From Polyangiaceae bacterium (GTDB taxonomy: Bacteria; Myxococcota_A; Polyangia; Polyangiales; Polyangiaceae), in assembly GCA_015075635.1 (NCBI GenBank), contig JABTUA010000003.1:1178001-1242000 (forward strand): a DNA stretch of 64,000 nucleotides, read 5' to 3'. This document shows positions 33,958 to 42,277 of the stretch, in pieces (the first letter of the stretch is position 1; every line of letters starts with the position of its first letter). The notes beneath the pieces are model-generated. The model ran no database searches and was not told where the DNA came from. It saw nothing but the letters and a program-made list of their open reading frames with translations. The position numbers and the translations under genes are program-made.

Positions 33958-35259
33958 TCAGGCCTCGGTGGAGGTCTCGGCCTCGTGGGCGGTGCGCGCC
34001 GCGTCGGCGTCGGGCCGCCTGGGCAGCAGCGCCGCGCCCAGCCCCAGCCCGCCGATCGCCGCGACACCCGAGCCGACCAGGACCGCGAGCTTCGCGGTCT
34101 CGAGCGTGGCTCCCGCGGGGAAGGCCAGCCCCGCCACGAACAGCGACATGGTGAAGCCGATGCCCCCGACCAGGCCGACGACCAGCACGCCGCTCCAGCG
34201 AACGCCGCGGGGGAGCATGGCGAGCCCGGCCCGCGCGGCGAGCCACGACGCGCCGGCGATGCCGATGGTCTTGCCGGCGACCAGGCCCAGCGAGATGCCC
34301 AGGAAGAGCAGCACGCCGTTGCCCGAGATCGACACCCCGGACAGCGCGACGCCCGCGTTGGCGAGGGCGAACATGGGCATGATGCCGAAGGCGACGCTGC
34401 CGTGGAACTGGCGCTCCAGCCGCTCCACGGGGGAGCCCTCCTCGCCCGTCCAGGCGCGCACCGGCGTCATCAAGCCGACGGCGACGCCGGCCAGCGTGGG
34501 GTGGACGCCCGCCCGGTACGCACCGGACCAGACCACCAGCGCCGGCACGACGTAGGCCAGGGGCGCACGCACGCCGAACCCCTGCATGACGACGATGCCG
34601 GCGATGCCAGCGCCGGCCAGCGCGAAGCCGAGTGGCTCGAGCCCCGACGAGTAGAACACGGCGATCACGATGATCGCTCCCACGTCGTCGATGACCGCGA
34701 GGGCCAAGAGGAGGACCCGCAACGCAGGTGGAACCCGGCGCCCGAGCAGCGCCAGCACGCCCACGGCGAAGGCGATGTCCGTAGCCATCGGAATGCCCCA
34801 GCCTCGCGCCGTGTCGTGCCCGTGGTTCAGGCTGGCGAATATTGCGGCGGGGACGAGCATGCCGCCGAGCGCAGCGACCAGCGGCAGCGCCGCGCGCTTG
34901 AGCTGGCTCAGCTCGCCTTGGTGCATCTCGCGACGGATCTCCAGCCCGACGACGAAGAAGAAGATCGTCATCAAGCCGTCGTTGATCCAGAAGTGAAGAT
35001 CGCGCTCGAAATGGAACGGCCCGACCTTGAGCCCGATGGGCGTGTGCCAGAGCGCGCTGTAGGCGCTGCTCCAAGGGGAGTTCGCCCAGACGAGGGCGAT
35101 GACGGCCACGCTCAAGAGCAGGATCCCGCTCGCGGCTTCGATGGCCAGGAAGCGCTCGACCGGGCGCAGGATGCGGCGCGCGATGCGGCGCGCGGGACGC
35201 CAGGTCCCCGGCTGGCGGGTGCTGGTGGCAGACGTGTCGGTGATGGACGGGGTGGACAT
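33958..35259 (-). CDS. nhaA: Na+/H+ antiporter NhaA
   Basis: The start at 35259 is chosen over an upstream in-frame ATG because the upstream codons read an Arg-rich non-conserved tail; it gives 433 aa. About 11-12 hydrophobic helices are visible. The NhaA landmarks are present: WINDGLMTIFFFVVGLEIRRE, MATDIAFAVGVLALLG, and the ion-binding Asp pair in ALAVIDDVGAI. The protein exchanges cytoplasmic Na+ (or Li+) for protons and is normally pH-regulated. The N-terminus carries about 40 extra Ser/Thr/Arg residues before the first helix. It is transcribed alone or with the small membrane peptide downstream. Confidence 0.95.
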   Translation of the reverse strand: MSTPSITDTSATSTRQPGTWRPARRIARRILRPVERFLAIEAASGILLLSVAVIALVWANSPWSSAYSALWHTPIGLKVGPFHFERDLHFWINDGLMTIFFFVVGLEIRREMHQGELSQLKRAALPLVAALGGMLVPAAIFASLNHGHDTARGWGIPMATDIAFAVGVLALLGRRVPPALRVLLLALAVIDDVGAIIVIAVFYSSGLEPLGFALAGAGIAGIVVMQGFGVRAPLAYVVPALVVWSGAYRAGVHPTLAGVAVGLMTPVRAWTGEEGSPVERLERQFHGSVAFGIMPMFALANAGVALSGVSISGNGVLLFLGISLGLVAGKTIGIAGASWLAARAGLAMLPRGVRWSGVLVVGLVGGIGFTMSLFVAGLAFPAGATLETAKLAVLVGSGVAAIGGLGLGAALLPRRPDADAARTAHEAETSTEA

Positions 35260-35385
35260 CGACGCTCGCGTTCTCCGCGCGGCTGGCGGCCCGACCAGCC
35301 CAATCCTGCAGCGGCGCCTCCGCTGCACCCGTTCGAACCACCACTATTTGGGCTTGGACCGTATCGGGTCAAGCCTCATCTGGAG

Positions 35386-35426
35386 GGAAAATCGAGGCCC
35401 CGCGCCACTTCTCGTCGCGCAGGGCC
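35386..35426 (-). terminator. Probable rho-independent terminator
   Basis: On the minus strand a 10-bp stem (one wobble pair) between 35396-35405 and 35417-35426 is followed by TCGATTTTCC. It lies 23 nt past the stop of the lipoprotein gene at 35449. The rest of 35260-35448 shows no gene. Confidence 0.6.
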
Positions 35427-35448
35427 CGATTCTGGCTCGACGCCGCGC

Positions 35449-36345
35449 TCAGTTGCAGAACCAGTTGTTGCTCACGCACACGCACTGCAGGCCGCCCCAG
35501 GTACAGACCTGGCCGGCACCGAGGTTGCAGCTGCTGCCCGGCTGGGGTGGTGCCGTGGGGCAGGAGCTTCCCCCACCGCAGGACCACTGGCCGTTGTTGC
35601 AAGTGCATTGCGCGTTGCCGTACATGCAGCGGATCCCCGAGAGCACGCCGCAGCTACCGGTCGGCTGGGTCGTGGGACAGGTCCCGCAGTCCCAGTCGCC
35701 GTTGAAGCACATGCACTGCTCTGTGCCGTAGAAGCACTGCGGGGTGTCGTTCCCGAAGCTGTTGCAGTTGGAGTCGTTCGCCGGCTTGTTCGTCGGGCAC
35801 GGGTCGCAGTCCCAGCTGCCACCGAAGCACGTGCACTGGTTGTTGCCGAACGTGCAGTTCATCAGCGGGTTCTGACACTGACTGCCGCCCTGCGGCTGCG
35901 CAGTGGGACAGGTCGCCGTGCCGCCGCCAGTGCCGCCGGTGCCGCCGGTCGCGCCACCAGTGCCGCCGGTCGCGCCACCAGTGCCGCCGGTCGCGCCACC
36001 AGTGCCGCCGGTGCCAGCGGACGCGCCCGCGGCGCCGCCAGTCACCGAGCCCGCGGTGCCGCCGGTCGCCGAGCCAGCGGTGCCACCGGTCGCCGAGCCC
36101 GCAGTGCCACCGGTCGCCGAGCCCGCGGTGCCGCCGGTCGCCGAGCCCGCGCTGCCACCGGTCGCCGAGCCCGCCGTCCCGCCGGCCGCCGCGCCCGCGG
36201 TGCCGCCGCTGCCACCTTTGCCGCCGCCGGTGCCACCCTTGCCGCCGGTCGAGCTGGCGTCCTCTTCACTGTCGCCGCCGCAGGCCGTCGCGACCAGCAT
36301 CGCCGCGAACACGCTCGCGAGTCCCATTCGAGAAAGCTTCGCCAT
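35449..36345 (-). CDS. Cys-rich repeat lipoprotein (paralogue A)
   Basis: The 298-aa product has lipobox ATAC (Cys 22) and a strong ribosome binding site (AGGAGG). Residues about 30-140 are a low-complexity Gly/Thr/Ala linker encoded by DNA minisatellites. The C-terminal 155 residues hold four modules of about 38 residues (C-x-YG-x2-QC-x-C-x-G-x-W-x-C-x2-CP). It is a clear paralogue of the next gene upstream (36461-37306): signal peptide, linker and Cys modules align throughout. A disulfide-rich surface domain on a flexible stalk is likely. Confidence 0.83.
   Translation of the reverse strand: MAKLSRMGLASVFAAMLVATACGGDSEEDASSTGGKGGTGGGKGGSGGTAGAAAGGTAGSATGGSAGSATGGTAGSATGGTAGSATGGTAGSATGGTAGSVTGGAAGASAGTGGTGGATGGTGGATGGTGGATGGTGGTGGGTATCPTAQPQGGSQCQNPLMNCTFGNNQCTCFGGSWDCDPCPTNKPANDSNCNSFGNDTPQCFYGTEQCMCFNGDWDCGTCPTTQPTGSCGVLSGIRCMYGNAQCTCNNGQWSCGGGSSCPTAPPQPGSSCNLGAGQVCTWGGLQCVCVSNNWFCN
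35948..36010. repeat. 21-bp tandem repeat, three perfect units
   Basis: The unit GTCGCGCCACCAGTGCCGCC plus G is repeated three times without mismatch inside the linker of the lipoprotein gene at 35449. It stays in frame and encodes Gly/Ala/Thr heptads. Confidence 0.9.
36041..36208. repeat. 24-bp minisatellite, seven units
   Basis: Seven consecutive 24-bp units (consensus start GTCGCCGAGCCCGCGGTGCC) encode, on the minus strand, AGSATGGT octads of the lipoprotein linker. Units differ at few positions, so copy number is probably variable between strains. Confidence 0.9.
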
Positions 36346-36367
36346 CCAATCCTCCTACCCGCGCAGG

Positions 36368-36373
36368 AAGGTA
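36368..36373 (-). promoter_or_regulatory. -10 hexamer TACCTT before paralogue A
   Basis: On the minus strand, GCTACCTTCC matches the recurring TANNNT element; transcription from it would include the AGGAGG ribosome binding site of the gene at 36345. Confidence 0.35.
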
Positions 36374-36411
36374 GCGCGAAAGCGCCTCCCGGCAAAATCC
36401 AGAAGCAGCAG

Positions 36412-36449
36412 CGAAGCTCCGTGCCACCCGGGCCTGGCGCGGAGCTTCG
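36412..36449 (-). terminator. Stem-loop after paralogue B
   Basis: CGAAGCTCCG (36412-36421) pairs perfectly with 36440-36449. It lies 11 nt after the stop of the gene at 36461 on the minus strand. The T-tract is displaced (ATTTT about 20 nt further), so termination efficiency is uncertain. Confidence 0.5.
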
Positions 36450-36460
36450 GCGCGCTTGGC

Positions 36461-37306
36461 TCAGTTACAGAACCAGTCGTTGTTCACGCACGTGCACTGC
36501 AGCCCGCCCCAGGTGCAGATCTGGCCCGTCGGGGCGTTGCACGTGCTGCCGGGGCTGGGCGGGTTCGTGGGGCAGCCGGGCTGGCTCGTGCACTGCCACT
36601 GGCCGTTGTTGCAGGTGCACTGGGCGGTGCCATAGAGGCAACGCATGCCGGTCAGGGCCCCGCAGCTGCCCGTCGGCTGGGCGCTCGGACAGGTCCCGCA
36701 ATCCCAGGTGAAGTTGTAGCACATGCACTGCTCGCTTCCGTAGAAGCACTGGGCGCCCGTCGATTGACACGCCGCCGGGGTGTTGGGCTTGGAGCCGGGG
36801 CAGGGATCGCAGTCCCACTGGCCGCCGAAGCACGTGCACTGCTGGTTGCCGTAGGTGCAGTTGGTGAGCGGAGTGACGCCCGTACACTGACTGTTGTCCT
36901 GCGGCTGACTGCTCGGGCAGGCCGCGGTGCCGCCTCCCGTCCCGCCGGTTCCACCGGTCGCGCCGCCGGTTCCGCCGGTTGCGCCGCCGGTGCCACCGGT
37001 TGCGCCGCCGGTTCCGCCGGTCGCCGCGCCGCCCGCGCCGGCCATGCTGCCGCCCGCGCCGGCCGAGCTGCCTCCCGCGCCGGCCATGCTGCCGCCTGCG
37101 CCGCCCGCGCCGGCCGCGCTGCCGCCCGCACCAGCCGTGCTGCCGCCGGAGCCGCCGCTCGCGCCGCCCGAACCGCCGCTGCCGCCCTTGCCGCCGCCGG
37201 TGCCTCCAGTGGATTTACTCTCTTCTTCGCTGTCACCACCGCACGCGACTGCGACCATCATCGCCGCGAGCACGGTCGCGATACTCGTCTTCGTGAGCTT
37301 TGCCAT
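36461..37306 (-). CDS. Cys-rich repeat lipoprotein (paralogue B)
   Basis: The 281-aa start at 37306 has AGGAGG at good spacing; the frame is open 62 codons upstream but without a signal peptide. The lipobox is AVAC (Cys 22). The Gly/Ala/Ser/Met linker (about 30-130) is partly encoded by 21-bp repeats (36957-37019). Four C-terminal Cys modules (YGNQQCTCFGGQWDCDPCP and relatives) match those of paralogue A. Tandem duplication followed by linker divergence is the simplest explanation. Function unknown; probably surface exposed. Confidence 0.83.
   Translation of the reverse strand: MAKLTKTSIATVLAAMMVAVACGGDSEEESKSTGGTGGGKGGSGGSGGASGGSGGSTAGAGGSAAGAGGAGGSMAGAGGSSAGAGGSMAGAGGAATGGTGGATGGTGGATGGTGGATGGTGGTGGGTAACPSSQPQDNSQCTGVTPLTNCTYGNQQCTCFGGQWDCDPCPGSKPNTPAACQSTGAQCFYGSEQCMCYNFTWDCGTCPSAQPTGSCGALTGMRCLYGTAQCTCNNGQWQCTSQPGCPTNPPSPGSTCNAPTGQICTWGGLQCTCVNNDWFCN
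36957..37019. repeat. 21-bp imperfect tandem repeat, three units
   Basis: Three units of the form GTTGCGCCGCCGGTKCCRCC plus G lie in the linker of paralogue B. They are related to the 21-bp units of paralogue A at 35948-36010. Confidence 0.85.
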
Positions 37307-37497
37307 CACCGCCTCCTGCCCAAGCCCGAGGAGCTTAGCCCGTCGAGGCCCACCAGCGCCACCCCGCAGCCGGCCACATCCGTCCGGAATGACCCGGAAT
37401 TGTCCCGCAGGTTTGACTCGGTCGCGGTCCTTCTGCCAAACCTTCCGGGCTCGTCGCGGCCTCTTCGAGCGTTTGGCCGAAGACCGGAGCACCCGAA

Positions 37498-38712
37498 ATG
37501 TTCGGACCCCACTCGAGAATCCCTGCCGCCATCGCGCTGGTCGCGTCGGGCCTCGGGCTCACCTTCGCTTCGAGCTCGACCCTCGACTACGCTGCGCACC
37601 TCGATCGCCGCCTCCACGATCTGCACTGCAGCTTCGTGCCCGGCGCCCCCCCGACGGACGCCGCCGAGGCGTGTCGCACGGCGATGTACAGCCCGTACGC
37701 GGCCTTCTTTCGCGACAAGTACTGGGGCGGGATCCCGATCTCGCTGTTCGCGCTCGGCGCCTTCGCGTTCTTCGCCGGTTTCGCGCTCTACCTGCTCTTG
37801 GCCGGCGATCGGGCGCCCCGCCGCGCGGTGGGCTTCTTTGCCTGCGTCGGCGTCACCCCGCTCCTGGTGTCGGCGGTGATGGCGGTCATCAGCGCGACGC
37901 AGCTCGGATCGTTCTGCAAGACCTGCATCGGCATCTACATCGCGTCGTTCCTGCTCGCGCTCGGCGCCCTGCTCGGCGCGCTCGGGCTCCGGCGCGACGC
38001 GCACGTCGATGCACCGGTTCGGCCGCAGGGCAGCTGGCTCGTCCCGCTCGCGTTCCTGCCGGCGCTGGGCGCCGTCTGCCTGGTACCCGCGGCCGTCTAC
38101 GCCAGCACCGTCCCGGACCACCGACCCTACCTCGACAAGTGCGGCACGCTGAAGAAGGACCCGGTCGCCGGCGACTCGCTCTTGCGGATGACCGGCACGA
38201 AGCCGGTCAAGCCGGCGCTGTTCTTCGAAGACCCGCTGTGCCCCACTTGCCGGGCGTTTCACCAGCGCTTGGACGCCGAGGGTGTGCTCGAACGCCTGGA
38301 CGTACAGCTGGCGCTGTTCCCGCTCGACAGCGAGTGCAACTGGATGCTCTCGACCGCCATGCACCCAGGCGCGTGTGTGGTCAGCAAGGCGGTGATCTGC
38401 GGCAAGGATCGCGCGCGTCAGGTGCTGGAGTGGGCCTACGACGAGCAAGACGCGCTGACCCGCGCAGGCAAGGCGGGGGCTCCCACGCTGCGCGCGTTGC
38501 TCGAGAAGCGCTGGGGCGCCGGCACGCTCGAGTGCATCGACTCGAACGAGACCAAGCAGACCCTGAACAAGCACCTGCACTTCGCCGCGGACAACGCCGT
38601 CGCCGTGTCCACGCCCCAGGTTTTCCTGGGAAAGCAGCGGATCTGCGACGAGGACACGGACATGGGGCTGCGCTACACGTTGCGCATCTTGGCCCCGGAG
38701 GTGGTCGAGTGA
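37498..38712 (+). CDS. VKOR-thioredoxin fusion, disulfide-bond oxidoreductase
   Basis: The 404-aa protein has four to five membrane helices in residues 1-200 with the vitamin K epoxide reductase features: a lumenal Cys pair (HCSFV and EACRT), WGGIPISLFAL, and the active-site motif FCKTC in the fourth helix. The C-terminal part (about 225-404) is a periplasmic thioredoxin/DsbA-like domain with active-site CPTC (FFEDPLCPTCRAF). Fused VKOR-Trx enzymes reoxidise a thiol oxidase through quinones, replacing DsbB/DsbA. This fits the very Cys-rich lipoproteins encoded all around. It overlaps the next gene by 4 nt (GTGA). Confidence 0.9.
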   Translation: MFGPHSRIPAAIALVASGLGLTFASSSTLDYAAHLDRRLHDLHCSFVPGAPPTDAAEACRTAMYSPYAAFFRDKYWGGIPISLFALGAFAFFAGFALYLLLAGDRAPRRAVGFFACVGVTPLLVSAVMAVISATQLGSFCKTCIGIYIASFLLALGALLGALGLRRDAHVDAPVRPQGSWLVPLAFLPALGAVCLVPAAVYASTVPDHRPYLDKCGTLKKDPVAGDSLLRMTGTKPVKPALFFEDPLCPTCRAFHQRLDAEGVLERLDVQLALFPLDSECNWMLSTAMHPGACVVSKAVICGKDRARQVLEWAYDEQDALTRAGKAGAPTLRALLEKRWGAGTLECIDSNETKQTLNKHLHFAADNAVAVSTPQVFLGKQRICDEDTDMGLRYTLRILAPEVVE

Positions 38713-39416
38713 GCAGCATGGCTCGGGTCATCGCGCCGGCGGCGGGAGCGATCGTGACCCTGCTCACCCTGGGCGGGCTGTCCCTGTCGGTCAGCGCGGG
38801 CGTCAAGAGCGCGGGGCAACGCCTGACCACGCCCGAGGCGGAGAAGCCCAAGGTGGCGACGGCGGAACACGCCGAGGTGCCGTATTGCACACCGCGCTTC
38901 AAGCAGGTGCTGGAGCGCGTGCTGCACTCCTGCGGGCTGTCCGGCGGGGAGAACCGCAGGGGCTGCAAGCCGGCGGACGTGAAGACCTTCGCTTCGATCG
39001 ACGACAAGGACTTCATCGAGCTGTTCACCCCGCTCAAGGAGCGGGGCGGCGTCGTGCTGTTCGACACCGCCAAAGACGAGCTCGACGCGGAGGCGAAGAA
39101 GCTCCTCACCGACCGCTGGACCGATCGGAAGGGAGCACGCTACTTCTTCGTGGTCGCCCGCGCGTCGAAGACCGGATCGGCCGACAAGAATCGGGCGCTC
39201 TCGCACCGCCGCGCCAACTCGATCATGTATTTCCTGAAGGAGATCTCCAAAGATCCGGAGATCGAGAAGAAAGTGGGGCTGCTCTGGCTCGGCAACGAGT
39301 TCGCGCAGCTGCCGAAGGAGTACTGCACGTGGCCGAACTCCCGCGCCGGGAAGAAGTGCGACGACGAATCCATCAACCGCTCGGCGTTCGTGTCGTGGGT
39401 GGACTGCCGCTTGTAG
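38709..39416 (+). CDS. OmpA-like domain envelope protein
   Basis: The GTG at 38709 overlaps the upstream stop; the ATG at 38718 is an alternative. The 235-aa product has an N-terminal hydrophobic segment (signal or anchor), then a Cys-containing region. An OmpA C-terminal-like domain (about 110-190) follows, with GGVVLFDTAKDELDAEA and NRALSHRRANSIMYFL, the pattern that binds peptidoglycan. There are several Cys pairs (CTPRF, CGLSGG, GCKP, YCTW, KCDD, DCRL). Its position between two thiol-redox genes suggests it is a client or partner of the disulfide system. Confidence 0.78.
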   Translation: MSSMARVIAPAAGAIVTLLTLGGLSLSVSAGVKSAGQRLTTPEAEKPKVATAEHAEVPYCTPRFKQVLERVLHSCGLSGGENRRGCKPADVKTFASIDDKDFIELFTPLKERGGVVLFDTAKDELDAEAKKLLTDRWTDRKGARYFFVVARASKTGSADKNRALSHRRANSIMYFLKEISKDPEIEKKVGLLWLGNEFAQLPKEYCTWPNSRAGKKCDDESINRSAFVSWVDCRL

Positions 39417-40051
39417 CGCTCGGCGCGCTGCTCGCCGTCGCCTGCACCGAGGACAAGAAGCGCGAGCCCAGCGCGACCGGTCAGCGCAGCCAGGCGGTGG
39501 CGGCGACCGCCGAGCCCGCGAAGAGCGCGGCGCCGTCGGCCGCGCCGGCGCTGCCGAAGAAGCCGCCACGGAAGCTGTGCGCCGGCGAGCTGGGGAAACC
39601 CGGGCGCAAGCTGCCCGAAAAGGCCATCTCCCGGGCCAAGGCCGCCGGCGAAAAGGACCTCCCGGCGAAGCTCGCGGGGAGCGCCGGGGCCTGGACCTGG
39701 GTGAACTTCTGGGCGGCCTGGTGCGTTCCCTGCAAGGAGGAGATGCCGCGGCTGCTCGGCTTCGAGAAGAAGCTGGGACAGAAGCTCCGGCTCGTGTTCG
39801 TCACCCTCGACGACGACCCGCGTCAGCTCGACGAGTTCCTCGCGGCTCAGCCTCAAGGCGGCGTGCGCGCCAGCTACTGGCTGAAGGAGGGCAAGGAGCG
39901 GCAGGAGTGGCTCGAGGCCGCGGAGATCGAGGAGGATCCCGAGCTCCCGACGCACCTGCTCCTGGACCCGGAGGGCAAGGTGCGCTGTCGGGTCAAGGGC
40001 GCGGTCGAGGACTCGGACTTCGCGTCGCTCGCCGAGATCGTCGGGGGCTGA
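39395..40051 (+). CDS. TlpA/ResA-like thioredoxin lipoprotein
   Basis: The GTG at 39395 is chosen because the signal peptide (lipobox AVAC, Cys 17) begins there; the gene overlaps the previous one by 22 nt. The 218-aa product has an Ala/Pro/Lys linker, then a TlpA-type thioredoxin domain with active site WCVPC (context WAAWCVPCKEEMP) and a later LPTHLLLDPEGKV with the cis-Pro. Such membrane-anchored thioredoxins usually reduce specific disulfides, for example in cytochrome c maturation. It forms an operon with the VKOR fusion and the OmpA-like protein. Confidence 0.88.
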   Translation: MGGLPLVALGALLAVACTEDKKREPSATGQRSQAVAATAEPAKSAAPSAAPALPKKPPRKLCAGELGKPGRKLPEKAISRAKAAGEKDLPAKLAGSAGAWTWVNFWAAWCVPCKEEMPRLLGFEKKLGQKLRLVFVTLDDDPRQLDEFLAAQPQGGVRASYWLKEGKERQEWLEAAEIEEDPELPTHLLLDPEGKVRCRVKGAVEDSDFASLAEIVGG

Positions 40052-40054
40052 GCG

Positions 40055-40843
40055 ATGGCGCGCGTTGCGCTGCTGACCGGTGCGACAGGAGCCATCGGCC
40101 GGGCGATCGCCCGAGGGCTCGGCCGCGAGCCGGGCGTCGAGCTGGTCCTCGTCGTGCGCGACCGCGCGCGGGGCGAGCGCCTCGTCGGGGAGCTCGCCGC
40201 CGAGGGCCTGACTGCCCGGCTCGAGGTCGCGGACCTGTCTCGCAAAGCCGCGGTGCGTGAGCTGGCCGAGCGCTGGGAGGGCCCGCTCCACGTCCTGGTG
40301 AACAACGCGGCCGTCGCGCCGCTGGCGCGGGAAGAGACCCCCGAGGGCATCGAGCGCCAGCTCGCCACCAACGTGCTCGGTTACCTCTGGACGACCGAGT
40401 TGCTCCGCCCCGCCCTGCGCCTGGGCGCGCGCGACGCCGGTGAGGCCCGCGTCGTCAACGTCGCGAGCTATTGGGCGGGTGACCTCGCGCTCGACGATCT
40501 GGAGTTTCGGCGGCGCCGTTACGACAACGACAGCGCCTACCGGCAGTCGAAGCAGGCCAACCGCATGCTGACGCTGGTACACGCCGACATGCTCGCGCCC
40601 GATCAAGTCAGCGTGAACGCGTGTCACCCCGGCGACGTGAATTCGACCCTGTCGAACGCGCTGGGATTCGGCGGCAGCGAGAGCCCCGAGCACGGCGCCG
40701 ACACGCCGGTCTGGCTCGCCGTCAGCGCCGACCTCCGCGGCGTGACCGGGGGTTACTTCGAGCGGCGCGCTCCGGCGCGCTGCCGCTTCGCGAGCGACCG
40801 AGCGGGCATCGCGGAGCTCTACCAGCGCTGCGCGGGGTACTGA
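40055..40843 (+). CDS. Short-chain dehydrogenase/reductase
   Basis: The 262-aa protein has the N-terminal cofactor motif TGATGAIG (residues 8-15), NNAA (about 87-90) and the catalytic YRQSK with the usual upstream Ser (NVASYW). The profile resembles retinol-dehydrogenase-like (classical/extended) SDRs, which are often NADP-dependent. The substrate is unknown. It starts 3 nt after the TlpA-like gene and ends 1 nt before the rlmI-like gene, so it belongs to the same transcription unit without an evident functional link. Confidence 0.88.
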   Translation: MARVALLTGATGAIGRAIARGLGREPGVELVLVVRDRARGERLVGELAAEGLTARLEVADLSRKAAVRELAERWEGPLHVLVNNAAVAPLAREETPEGIERQLATNVLGYLWTTELLRPALRLGARDAGEARVVNVASYWAGDLALDDLEFRRRRYDNDSAYRQSKQANRMLTLVHADMLAPDQVSVNACHPGDVNSTLSNALGFGGSESPEHGADTPVWLAVSADLRGVTGGYFERRAPARCRFASDRAGIAELYQRCAGY

Positions 40844-40844
40844 G

Positions 40845-42008
40845 ATGCGTTCACTCGAGCTCGAGCTGCCGCGCTTCCTGGAGGCGCCGCTTCGTGCGGG
40901 TCACCCCTGGGTGTACCGCGACCACGTCCCGCGGGAGTTTCGCGCGCCCGCGGGCGCCGTGGTGCGCATTCGAGCCGGCAGCTTCACGGCGTTCGCCCTC
41001 TGGGATGCCACGTCGCAGATCGCGCTCCGGGTGTACTCGACCCGGGAAGCACCGAGCGCCGCCTGGGTGACCGAGCGCGTGCGGCAGGCCTGGGAGCTGC
41101 GCGCGCTGGTGCGGTCCGAGCGCACCTCGGCGTTCCGCTGGATCTTCGGCGAGGGCGACGGGCTGCCGGGCGTCGTCGTCGATCTCTACGGCCGCTTCGC
41201 GGTCATCGCGCTTTACGCCGAGGGTCTCGAGCAAATCGCGGACTGGGTGGCACAGGCCCTGCGGGAGACGACGGAGCTCTCGGGCGTCGTCCGGCGCAAG
41301 CGCGAGTCCGAGGAGCGCCTGGAGCTGGTCTGGGGTCGAAAGCCGCCGCCCGACCTGCTGGTCGAAGAGCACGGCGTGCGGCTGCGAGCGGACCTCGAGC
41401 TCGGCCAGAAGACCGGGCTGTTCCTGGACCACCGGGAGAATCGCCGCTACCTAGGCACGCTCTCCGCGGGCCGGAGCGTCCTGAATCTGTTCTCGTACAC
41501 CGGTGCGTTCTCGCTCCATGCCGCGCGGGGCGGCGCCAGCCGCGTGACGAGCGTCGACGTGGCGGCGCGCGCCATGGACACCGCCCGGGAGAACTTCCGG
41601 CTCAACGGCCTCGACGCCGACGCCCACGACTTCGTCGTCGCCGACGTGTTCGAGTACCTCGAGCAAGCGCGCCGCGCGGGAAAGACGTGGGACCTGGTGA
41701 TCTCCGACCCGCCCAGCTTCGCGCGCAGCAAGCAGCAGCAGAAGCAGGCGCTCCGGGCCTACGCCAAGCTCAACTCGATGGGCCTGTGCGTGACCGCGCC
41801 CGGTGGCCTGTACGCGGCGGCGAGCTGCACCTCGCAGGTCGGGCCGGACGCGTTTCGGCAGACCTTGGCCGAAGCCGCCGAGCGCGCCAAGCGGCGCCTC
41901 CAGATCATCCACGAGGCGGGGCAACCGCCGGATCACCCGGTGCTCGCCCAGCACCTCGAGGGCAGGTACCTCAAGTTCGTGGTGGGGCGAGCGCTAACGC
42001 CGGCGTGA
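40845..42008 (+). CDS. rlmI: 23S rRNA cytosine-C5 methyltransferase RlmI-type
   Basis: The 387-aa protein has an N-terminal PUA-like RNA-binding domain (about 1-75, GHPWVYRDHVPREF), the segment ELGQKTGLFLDHRENRR, the SAM-binding strand NLFSYTGAFSLHAARGGA, then VISDPPSFARSK and the catalytic Cys in AASCTSQV. This is the RlmI (YccW) family, which methylates C1962 of 23S rRNA at C5. Length and motif order are normal. It is the last gene of the plus operon that begins at 37498. Confidence 0.9.
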   Translation: MRSLELELPRFLEAPLRAGHPWVYRDHVPREFRAPAGAVVRIRAGSFTAFALWDATSQIALRVYSTREAPSAAWVTERVRQAWELRALVRSERTSAFRWIFGEGDGLPGVVVDLYGRFAVIALYAEGLEQIADWVAQALRETTELSGVVRRKRESEERLELVWGRKPPPDLLVEEHGVRLRADLELGQKTGLFLDHRENRRYLGTLSAGRSVLNLFSYTGAFSLHAARGGASRVTSVDVAARAMDTARENFRLNGLDADAHDFVVADVFEYLEQARRAGKTWDLVISDPPSFARSKQQQKQALRAYAKLNSMGLCVTAPGGLYAAASCTSQVGPDAFRQTLAEAAERAKRRLQIIHEAGQPPDHPVLAQHLEGRYLKFVVGRALTPA

Positions 42009-42021
42009 CAAAAGGAAGAAA

Positions 42022-42060
42022 CCGCACCGGCGGCGGGGTGGACGTCCGTCGCGGGTGCGG
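42022..42060 (+). terminator. Possible stem-loop after rlmI
   Basis: CCGCACC (42022-42028) pairs with GGTGCGG (42054-42060), 13 nt after the stop, followed only by CTCTTC. It is a weak candidate. The region 42061-42277 holds no convincing gene; a basic 30-codon frame (42090-42182, minus) lacks a ribosome binding site. Confidence 0.3.
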
Positions 42061-42277
42061 CTCTTCGGGACTCGGGATCGGCTCGGGCTTCAGGCGCCGA
42101 GCGCGCCACCTCCTTGGCTCTTGGCGACCGGCTCACGGTTAGCGCGACGCTTCGTCGGGCTTTCTTTGGGCTTGGTTCTCATCGGGCTTGGCTTGTCTTG
42201 TTTTTTGGGGACGAGCGCGTCGAGACGGCTTGCCGTGGGTCGGTGCGGTTTTCGTAGCGGTGAATTCGGGCGGGAGG

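Noticed and set aside
35325..35360. A tRNA-like T-loop string (GTTCGAACC) near 35331-35339.
   Set aside because: The flanking stems do not pair and no acceptor, D or anticodon arms can be built, so it is chance.
35948..36208. CRISPR-like regular short repeats.
   Set aside because: Units are contiguous, in frame and coding for a lipoprotein linker, with no spacers and no cas genes.
36412..36430. A sigma-54-like TGGCACG on the minus strand before the lipoprotein at 36345.
   Set aside because: The downstream GC is 11 nt from GG, not 10, and the match lies in the stem of a terminator-like hairpin.
42090..42182. A 30-codon Lys/Arg/Pro-rich minus-strand frame between rlmI and the gene at 42278.
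   Set aside because: No ribosome binding site or promoter is visible and composition alone is not evidence of translation.
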